Assembly (NCBI GenBank): GCA_946545765.1
Contig: CAMNNS010000106.1
Location: forward strand, 1-5,336
DNA: 5,336 bases
Origin: an uncultured Bacteroidales bacterium
GTDB lineage: Bacteria > Bacteroidota > Bacteroidia > Bacteroidales > UBA932
Direction: 5' to 3'
The translations under genes and the position numbers were made by a program. Within the stretch, counting starts at the first letter, position 1; every line of letters begins with the position of its first letter. The notes under the pieces are model-generated. The model did no database searches, was not told the DNA's origin, and saw only the letters and a list, made by a program, of their open reading frames with translations. This document shows, one piece after another, positions 1 to 5,336 of the stretch.

Positions 1-3000
1 AACGATCAATTATCTCTTTACACTAACAGCTTTCTTAACGATTATAGACTTCATTACTTAGAGCATCAAAATAAATATTTAGCCCCATTAAACAATATCT
101 CCTCAAAGGAGCAATTTGTGAATATAGGCTCTTCGTGGTATATAGTTAAACTATACATAAGGGGGAATGTAAAAGTTTTAGCAGGTTTAATAGTTAAAGT
201 TGAGCCAAGGATAGCAGACGCAGTTGAAGTACCTGAAATAAATCCTAATTTTAAGTTAGACAATAGATATGATATACAACCAATTACATCAGAGATAGGT
301 TCTATTGTGGAGGGGAAAGATGGAGAAGTTTTGTTTTCTCTTGTAGAAGATATTACTGCGGTAAATAGATTAAAATCGGGAAACAATGTTTTAATATGGG
401 TATCCCTAATATGTTCATTATTCGCTCTATTGGTTTATTACAATAGAAAGAGAAATTTAAAGAGATTTTTATTTTTTATTGTTGGGATAACAGTTTTAAG
501 AGGTGTCTGTTTTGTTATTAAAGGGATAGTCGGGAGTGAAGTATTATTCTTCTCACCAACACTTTATGCAGACAGAACCCTATTTGATTCTATTGGTGAT
601 TTATTGCTTAATAATTTATATATCACCCTTATAGGAATCTCTGTATATATGCTTAGAGATAAATTGCTACAATTTGTAAGGGGGGGGCTTCCAATTATTA
701 AGAATCTGACAATAATTTTTTTATTCCTACTCCCGATAGCAATATACATATATATAGATTTTAGCCTAAGATCTTTGATTAACAACTCTTCAGTTGTTAT
801 GGAGCTCTACAGAGTTACCCGACTTGATAAATACACTTTATTATGTTATCTCTCCTATGCAATGCTTTTCTTAGTTTTGATGTTTGCTATTCAGATAGCA
901 GTGCAGGTTTTTAGGAGAGAAAAATTTATTTTTTCATTTAATAATATACTGCTCTATATAATCCTAATCTCTTTATATACTCTAATAACTGTAAGTTTGT
1001 TAGGTTCAAAGAAAGAGGAGAGGTGGAGTAATTTATTGGCAAACAAACTCTCTATAGAGAGAGATTTGTCTTTAGAGATAGAGCTTAGAGATATAGATAA
1101 AAAGTTAAAAGAAGATATTGTCTCTCAGAAATTTATTAACTCCCCTCATTATAATCTCAAACAGTTGGAGGAGAGATTCTCTGAACTATATTTTCAAAGA
1201 ATTAAACAAAACTATTTGGTAACTCTTACTATATGCAATAGTAATGATGTGCTACCATTAGGGAATCGGGTAGAGAATTGTTTAGGATATTTCTCATCTA
1301 TAATCTCAATGTACAATGGGGTCCCTATCGCTGATGAATGTTCTTTCTTTTATTTAAGCAGTTACAAAGGTAGGCTTGGTTATTTAGGAATTTTCTATTA
1401 CAATACAGAATCTGGTGCTGTTAATTTTTTTGTAGAAATAGTACCTAAACCAAATGAGGAGACTAAAGGGTATCCTTCGGGTCTTTTAGATTACAGAGAG
1501 GGTTATTTAAATGTTGCATCCATACCCCCTCAATACTCTTATGCAAAATATCTGAATGGCAAACTGATACTTAATGAAGGGGGATATGATTATCCGTTAT
1601 CATCTGAGAACTTTGGAAGTGAAGATGATGTGATTGGAAAAGACGGATATATCCATTTTGTTCGTGGTGTTTCTGATTCTAATGTTGTGGTTTTATCGAG
1701 AGCAAAAAGAACAATCTTCCCTTACATTGTTTCATTCTCCTATATTGCCCTTTTTTATAGTGCTATATTTTATTTTTTATTACGCTCAAGAAGGATAAAA
1801 AGGAGGGCTAAAAATAGAATGAATAGTGGTAGAAAATCTATACGAAGACAAATTACTCTATTTATAACTATAATTTTATCAGTTACATTATTATCATTAG
1901 GTGTAGGAAGTGTTTGGTTTAGTATAACTTATTATAATTCAAGTATAGTAGCACAATTAGATGAGAAGGTTCAAACGGTTAAAAAGACTCTTTTACCCTA
2001 TTTCAGTTCTCCAAGCGGTTATCTCTCTTTAGATAGAGAAGCTTTTACAAATAGTTCATATTCAGAATTTCGTAAAATATTAGATAGGGTTTCAAGCGAT
2101 ATACATACAGATATCAATTTGTATGATGCAAGTGGTAAGATAATTTATTCTACAAAGGAGGAATTGTATTCCCGATTTGTATTATCAAGTAGAATAAATC
2201 ATAGTGCATTTAGGAATATTATATCTGAAGGGAAGAGTCAAGTCTTTAATAGAGAACGCCTTGGCTCAATTAGATATAGTGCTCTTTATGCCCCAATCTA
2301 TAATGACCAGATGCGTTTGATAGCAATTGTTGGTCTCCCTTATTTTGATTCAGGGAAAAGTTTAAGCAATGAAATATCACCAATTGTAGCGACAATAATA
2401 AATGTGATAATCTTACTATTGTTGCTTGCTATATCTTTAGCTCGAATTATATCGAAAAGATTGACAAAGCCATTGGCAAAGATAAGTAGTAGATTGAGTT
2501 TTATGAATTTATCAGACACCCCAGAACATATAAATTATAAAAGAAAAGATGAACTTGGAGCATTGGTTGAAGCTTATAACAAAATGGTAGATTCTGTTGC
2601 AGAAAGTACTAAACAAATAGCGCAAAATGAGAGAGAAAGAGCTTGGGGAGATATGGCACGACAAATAGCCCATGAAATTAAAAATCCTTTAACACCTATG
2701 AAACTTAGTATTCAAAGGATTATAATGTTAAAACAAAGAAATTCTGTTGGCTGGGAGGAGAAATTAGATGTGATATGTGCCTCTTTATTAGAACAAATAG
2801 ATATTTTATCAAATACCGCATCTGAATTTAGTAGTTATTCTAAATTTTATGTTGAGGAGAATAGCGAGTTTAATTTATACGATTTAATTAAAGAACAAAC
2901 TATATTATTTGACAATAAAGAGTATATTAGAATATCTTTTGGTTATGATTCTACTGAGTGTTATGTAACAGCAAGAAGAGGGCAAATAATAAGGGTTATA

Positions 3001-3309
3001 GTTAATCTCCTCTCAAATGCAATTCAGGCTTTAGAAGGTGCAGTAGAAAAAGGATTTATAAGAGTTTATTTATTTAATAAGGAAAATAAATACATTGTGG
3101 CAGTGGATGATAGCGGAAATGGAGTTAAAGATGAAGATTTAGCAAAATTATTTACCCCTAATTTTACAACTAAAAGCGGAGGTAATGGTTTAGGTTTGGC
3201 TATTTCAAAGAGTATAATTGAGCAAAGTGGTGGGGAAATATGGTATCAGAAATCGGAGTTGGGAGGTGCATCTTTCCAATTCTCATTACCTAAAATAGAT
3301 CGAAAATAA
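1..3309 (+). CDS. Large multi-pass membrane sensor histidine kinase, NtrY-like core (5' partial)
   Basis: This is a two-component sensor kinase, expected to autophosphorylate on histidine and pass the phosphate to an unidentified response regulator. The frame is open from base 1, so the gene starts outside; 1102 residues are visible (numbered here from base 1). In order: an extracytoplasmic region (1-128); six membrane segments near bases 385-441, 466-525, 610-651, 703-762, 835-905 and 943-1002; a soluble region (about 335-573) with the motif YSYAKYLNGKL (512-522), which I recall from large Bacteroidota kinases; TM7 (1720-1785); a basic loop; TM8 (1852-1925); a Cache-like region; TM9 (2383-2450); HAMP; then the kinase core. 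The core is intact: H-box AHEIKNPLTP with phosphoacceptor His891, N-box NLLSNAIQAL (Asn1006), G1 DDSGNG (from 1036), F-box FTPNFTTKSGG and G2 GNGLGL (1061-1066). Basic residues cluster in the loops predicted to be cytoplasmic. The ligand is unknown. Kinase identity is near certain; the sensor labels are inferred. Confidence 0.96.
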   Translation, partial: NDQLSLYTNSFLNDYRLHYLEHQNKYLAPLNNISSKEQFVNIGSSWYIVKLYIRGNVKVLAGLIVKVEPRIADAVEVPEINPNFKLDNRYDIQPITSEIGSIVEGKDGEVLFSLVEDITAVNRLKSGNNVLIWVSLICSLFALLVYYNRKRNLKRFLFFIVGITVLRGVCFVIKGIVGSEVLFFSPTLYADRTLFDSIGDLLLNNLYITLIGISVYMLRDKLLQFVRGGLPIIKNLTIIFLFLLPIAIYIYIDFSLRSLINNSSVVMELYRVTRLDKYTLLCYLSYAMLFLVLMFAIQIAVQVFRREKFIFSFNNILLYIILISLYTLITVSLLGSKKEERWSNLLANKLSIERDLSLEIELRDIDKKLKEDIVSQKFINSPHYNLKQLEERFSELYFQRIKQNYLVTLTICNSNDVLPLGNRVENCLGYFSSIISMYNGVPIADECSFFYLSSYKGRLGYLGIFYYNTESGAVNFFVEIVPKPNEETKGYPSGLLDYREGYLNVASIPPQYSYAKYLNGKLILNEGGYDYPLSSENFGSEDDVIGKDGYIHFVRGVSDSNVVVLSRAKRTIFPYIVSFSYIALFYSAIFYFLLRSRRIKRRAKNRMNSGRKSIRRQITLFITIILSVTLLSLGVGSVWFSITYYNSSIVAQLDEKVQTVKKTLLPYFSSPSGYLSLDREAFTNSSYSEFRKILDRVSSDIHTDINLYDASGKIIYSTKEELYSRFVLSSRINHSAFRNIISEGKSQVFNRERLGSIRYSALYAPIYNDQMRLIAIVGLPYFDSGKSLSNEISPIVATIINVIILLLLLAISLARIISKRLTKPLAKISSRLSFMNLSDTPEHINYKRKDELGALVEAYNKMVDSVAESTKQIAQNERERAWGDMARQIAHEIKNPLTPMKLSIQRIIMLKQRNSVGWEEKLDVICASLLEQIDILSNTASEFSSYSKFYVEENSEFNLYDLIKEQTILFDNKEYIRISFGYDSTECYVTARRGQIIRVIVNLLSNAIQALEGAVEKGFIRVYLFNKENKYIVAVDDSGNGVKDEDLAKLFTPNFTTKSGGNGLGLAISKSIIEQSGGEIWYQKSELGGASFQFSLPKIDRK
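680..687 (+). repeat. G8 homopolymer tract inside the kinase gene
   Basis: Eight consecutive G residues encode the end of an Arg codon and two GGG glycine codons, in the short cytoplasmic loop predicted between TM3 and TM4. It is the longest G run in this AT-rich window. Loss of one G would bring a TGA (now 707-709) into frame, and gain of one G would bring in a TAA (699-701). Either change would therefore end the protein within about ten codons and remove all kinase domains. The tract itself is plain to see; any role as a slippage switch is inference. Confidence 0.9.
1043..1069 (+). repeat. Inverted repeat within the kinase coding region
   Basis: A perfect 14-base palindrome, CTCTCTATAGAGAG (1048-1061), sits inside longer arms. 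ACAAACTCTC (1043-1052) can pair with GAGAG-A-TTTGT (1059-1069) with one bulged A around a six-base loop. It falls where the last segment of the first membrane bundle gives way to a charged region rich in Glu, Arg and Lys. A 14-base palindrome is not rare by chance in 5 kb, and there is no poly-T run after it, so it is described only as a structure with no assigned function. Confidence 0.4.
1930..2382 (+). other. Cache/PDC-like extracytoplasmic sensor domain of the kinase (inferred)
   Basis: About 150 residues lie between TM8 and TM9, next to the HAMP linker. The segment opens with a long helix-like stretch and then has the strand-rich pattern typical of PAS/Cache folds: INLYDASGKIIYST, later RYSALYAPIYNDQ, and a final strand running into TM9. 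A helix-membrane-Cache-membrane-HAMP order is common in bacterial kinases and chemoreceptors that sense small ligands outside the membrane. The assignment rests on position and pattern only. No ligand-binding residue can be named. Confidence 0.5.
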
Positions 3310-3351
3310 TAGTATAGAACAAATAAAATAATTATAACGAAAAACACAATC
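3310..3351 (+). other. Intergenic leader between the kinase and malY-like genes
   Basis: This 42-base spacer starts with TAG directly after the kinase TAA, giving tandem stop codons (3307-3312), followed by 13 stop-free codons in the same frame up to the ATG of the next gene. It is strongly A/T-rich, has no ribosome-binding sequence complementary to 16S rRNA, and shows no clear Bacteroidota promoter (TTG then TAnnTTTG) and no hairpin terminator. This fits read-through transcription from the kinase gene, but does not rule out a promoter further upstream inside it. Confidence 0.6.
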
Positions 3352-4563
3352 ATGATTTACAATTTTGATAAAATAATCAACAGGAAAGGGACTTGTTGTA
3401 CAAAATGGGACTCTTTGGAGGAACGCTTTACAAGGAAAGATTTAATCTCAATGTGGATTGCAGATATGGATTTTAAAACTCCCGATTTTTTTACTAAAGC
3501 TTTGGTAAATAGGATTGGTGATGGTGTATTAGGTTATGGATGTCGTCCAAATGAATGGTATGAATCGGTAATAAAATGGTTTAATAAAAGATACTCTTGG
3601 AAAATTAAAAAGGAGAATATTGGCTTTGTCCCAGGTATTGTTTTAGGTTTGTGCCACGCATTAAGATGTTTTACAAAACCAGGAGATAAGGTGTTAATAA
3701 TGCCACCTGTTTATTTCCCTTTTAAAAATCAGATATTAGCTGCTGGTTGCAAAGTTGTTAATAACAAACTTCTTTTGGTAGAGAAAAAGACAAAAAAGGG
3801 GATTGTAGAGAGATTTGAGGTAGATTGGACAGATTTTGAAAATAAAATCAAAGGGTGTAAGATGTTTATATTATGTAACCCTCATAATCCGGGTGGTAGA
3901 GTTTGGAGTAGAGAGGAGTTAAAGAAGATGGCAGATATATGTTTAAAGAATAAAGTTATGGTTTTATCTGATGAAATTCATTGTGATCTTTATTCTAAAA
4001 AACATATCCCTTTTGCAACTGTTAATTCTAAACAAGCTTTAAACACAATCACTTTCCATGCTCCAAGTAAAACATTCAATTGTGCCGGTATGTGTGCGAG
4101 TGAATGGATTACAACATCAAAAGCGATAAAGGATAAATTCCAAAGTTATTTAAGTGCAGGAGATTTTGATAATGCACATTGTTTAGCTTACTATCCCGCT
4201 ATGCTTTTATATTCTGATAAAGGGGAGGAGTGGTTATCTCAGGCACTATCTTATATAGATGGCAATATAGAGTTTGTAACCAAATTTTTGAGAGAGAACT
4301 TTACAATCGACGGTAAACAGATGGTATCTATGATTTTGCCCGAGGCTTCATTTTTAGTTTTTCTAAATTTTAGAAACTTAAAGATGTCTCAGAAAAAATT
4401 GGTAGATTTTATTATCAATGACTCTAAATTGGCGTTAAACGATGGAAGTACATTCGGTCCTGGTGGAGAGGGTTTTATGCGTTTGAATGTTGGTTGCCCA
4501 AGAGCTGTTTTAGAAAAAGCACTTAAACAATTGTTAGTAGCTTTTAAGAAAAAATTTAAATAG
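3352..4563 (+). CDS. MalY/PatB family PLP-dependent C-S lyase / aminotransferase
   Basis: This is a complete 403-residue cytoplasmic fold-type I PLP enzyme, close to the usual length of about 390 for the family. MalY/PatB proteins typically act as cystathionine beta-lyases or cysteine-S-conjugate lyases, releasing ammonia, pyruvate and a thiol, and some act as aminotransferases. Landmarks are: N-terminal NFDKIINRKGT and KWD, then WIADMDFKTP, LGYG near residue 61, CNPHNPGGRVW with the cofactor Asn179, SDEIHCDL with Asp207 expected to pair with the PLP ring nitrogen, HAPSKTFNCAGM with Lys240 as the Schiff-base lysine, and GFMRLNVGCPR with Arg377 expected to hold the substrate carboxylate. The ATG matches the family's start (MxYNFD). 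No Shine-Dalgarno is present; the leader is A-rich. It follows the kinase by 42 bases in the same frame and may share its transcript. The exact substrate cannot be told from sequence, so no symbol is given. Confidence 0.93.
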   Translation: MIYNFDKIINRKGTCCTKWDSLEERFTRKDLISMWIADMDFKTPDFFTKALVNRIGDGVLGYGCRPNEWYESVIKWFNKRYSWKIKKENIGFVPGIVLGLCHALRCFTKPGDKVLIMPPVYFPFKNQILAAGCKVVNNKLLLVEKKTKKGIVERFEVDWTDFENKIKGCKMFILCNPHNPGGRVWSREELKKMADICLKNKVMVLSDEIHCDLYSKKHIPFATVNSKQALNTITFHAPSKTFNCAGMCASEWITTSKAIKDKFQSYLSAGDFDNAHCLAYYPAMLLYSDKGEEWLSQALSYIDGNIEFVTKFLRENFTIDGKQMVSMILPEASFLVFLNFRNLKMSQKKLVDFIINDSKLALNDGSTFGPGGEGFMRLNVGCPRAVLEKALKQLLVAFKKKFK

Positions 4564-4572
4564 TTTAGTGAC

Positions 4573-4594
4573 AAAATAGACGGTATCTATTTTT
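4573..4594. terminator. Candidate bidirectional hairpin between convergent genes
   Basis: AAAATAGA (4573-4580) and TCTATTTT (4586-4593) form a perfect eight-base stem around the loop CGGTA, followed by a fifth T. Because the stem starts with A and ends with T runs, the transcript of either strand would end the hairpin in U residues, as expected for a shared terminator between convergent genes. It begins 10 bases past the malY-like stop and covers the der stop codon and its last codon. The stem has only two G-C pairs, so it is weak. Confidence 0.45.
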
Positions 4595-5336
4595 GCCTAA
4601 AGTAGATATTTATAGGACAACCTGTAAAATTAAAATGTTCTCTTATACGATTTTCTAAGTATCTCTTATAAGGGTCTTTAATATATTGTGGTAAATTGCA
4701 GAAAAAGGCAAATGACGGCACTTTTGTAGGCAGTTGTGTTACAAATTTGATTTTTATCATTTTACCTTTATACATAGGTGGTTCATGATTCTCAATCTCC
4801 TGAAGCATAACTTCATTAAGTTTTGCAGTAGGGATCTTCCTTGAGTAATTTTCATAAACTTCCATTGCAACTTTAAGAACATCGTATATTCTTTGTTTAT
4901 TGATCACAGAGGTAAATACCACTGGTACATCTGTAAAAGGGGCTATCTTTTGTAAAAGAGAATCCTTAAACTCCTTCATAGAATTTGTATCTTTCTCTAT
5001 CTTATCCCATTTATTAACAACAAAGACACAACCTTTACCATTTTTTTGAATAAGGTAAAAAATATTCATATCCTGAGCTTGAATCCCATCAAAGGCATCT
5101 ATCATGAGGATACATATATCGGAACTTTCTATACTTCTAATAGCCCTCATAACGGAATAAAACTCCAAATCTTCATTCACTTTATTCTTCTTTCTGAGAC
5201 CAGCTGTATCTACTAAAAGAAAGTCATATCCAAATTTATTATATCTTGTAACTATTGAGTCTCTTGTAGTTCCAGCGATAGGTGTTACTATATTTCTTTC
5301 GGTATTTAGAAGAGCATTTGTCATAGATGATTTTCC
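4587..5336 (-). CDS. der: Ribosome-assembly GTPase Der (EngA), C-terminal part (5' partial)
   Basis: Der is a tandem-domain GTPase needed for maturation of the 50S ribosomal subunit. The visible 249 residues cover the second G domain and the C-terminal KH-like domain; the first G domain and the start lie beyond the right edge. The frame runs to the last base, where the P-loop is cut, leaving GKSS before MTNALL. An apparent ATG at 5322-5324 is therefore an internal Met, not the start. Other GTPase motifs, in coding order: GTTRDS (switch I, from 5273 downward), DTAGLRKK (G3, from 5210), NKWD (G4, 5004-5015) and a G5 loop TSVINKQR, in which Val replaces the usual Ala. The tail contains KIPTAKLNEVML, TQLPTKVPSFAFFCNLPQY and a final FTGCPINIYFRQK, the standard Der ending, and it stops at TAG (4587-4589). 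It converges on the malY-like gene. Identity is very secure; the full protein is expected to be about 435-490 residues. Confidence 0.97.
   Translation of the reverse strand, partial: GKSSMTNALLNTERNIVTPIAGTTRDSIVTRYNKFGYDFLLVDTAGLRKKNKVNEDLEFYSVMRAIRSIESSDICILMIDAFDGIQAQDMNIFYLIQKNGKGCVFVVNKWDKIEKDTNSMKEFKDSLLQKIAPFTDVPVVFTSVINKQRIYDVLKVAMEVYENYSRKIPTAKLNEVMLQEIENHEPPMYKGKMIKIKFVTQLPTKVPSFAFFCNLPQYIKDPYKRYLENRIREHFNFTGCPINIYFRQK

Noticed and set aside
105..120. AAAGGAG followed six bases later by GTG at 118, looking like a start for the kinase gene.
   Set aside because: The same frame is open for 39 codons to the window edge with coding-like sequence. Starting at 118 would also leave the first outside region without a signal or membrane anchor. 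Bacteroidota rarely depend on such sites.
66..386. Minus-strand open frame of 106 codons opposite the start of the kinase gene.
   Set aside because: It lies wholly antisense to a recognised coding region, resembles no family I know, and is expected by chance from AT-rich codon use.
564..785. Minus-strand open frame of 73 codons opposite the kinase membrane bundle.
   Set aside because: It is a shadow of a well-supported gene with no recognisable domain.
3310..3351. Possible promoter for the malY-like gene (TATAGAAC and nearby AT-rich blocks).
   Set aside because: It does not match the Bacteroidota TAnnTTTG element with an upstream TTG at the right spacing. Random AT-rich sequence explains it.
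4389..4574. Minus-strand open frame of 61 codons running into the gap before the malY-like gene's end.
   Set aside because: It is antisense to conserved C-terminal residues of the PLP enzyme, including the GFMRLNVGCPR region, so it is a shadow.
5322..5324. ATG on the minus strand as the start of a small standalone GTPase.
   Set aside because: The codons just before it read GKSS, the end of a P-loop, and continue to the window edge. The C-terminal KH-like domain also identifies a tandem-domain Der protein.

Overview
The window reads as an AT-rich chromosomal segment from a member of Bacteroidota, most likely a Bacteroidales-type anaerobe. The grounds are the strong preference for TTA, AGA and ATA codons, the lack of a Shine-Dalgarno sequence before the one visible start (an A-rich leader instead), and three proteins that resemble Bacteroidota versions of their families. 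The genus cannot be named from this sequence.

Layout: (1) positions 1-3309, plus strand, hold the 3' part of a very large membrane sensor histidine kinase. Its reading frame is open to the left edge, so the true start lies outside. It has nine visible membrane segments, three predicted extracytoplasmic regions, a HAMP linker and a complete NtrY-like kinase core. (2) After a 42-base gap, positions 3352-4563, plus strand, encode a complete MalY/PatB-type PLP-dependent C-S lyase or aminotransferase. (3) Positions 4587-5336, minus strand, encode the C-terminal part of the ribosome-assembly GTPase Der (EngA): nearly all of its second G domain plus the KH-like domain. The window's right edge cuts it at the P-loop. 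The malY-like gene and der converge with 23 bases between their stop codons. A small AT-rich hairpin there, overlapping the der stop codon, is the only terminator candidate.

The kinase and the lyase are on the same strand and close enough to be co-transcribed, but nothing in the sequence proves a functional link, and no response regulator is present. Der is a housekeeping gene read from the other side. There is no RNA gene, insertion sequence, CRISPR array or phage gene, and no gene-free stretch longer than 42 bases. I found no convincing new biological system. The points most worth a second look are a G8 tract inside the kinase gene, the multi-sensor architecture of the kinase, and the compact convergent terminator candidate.
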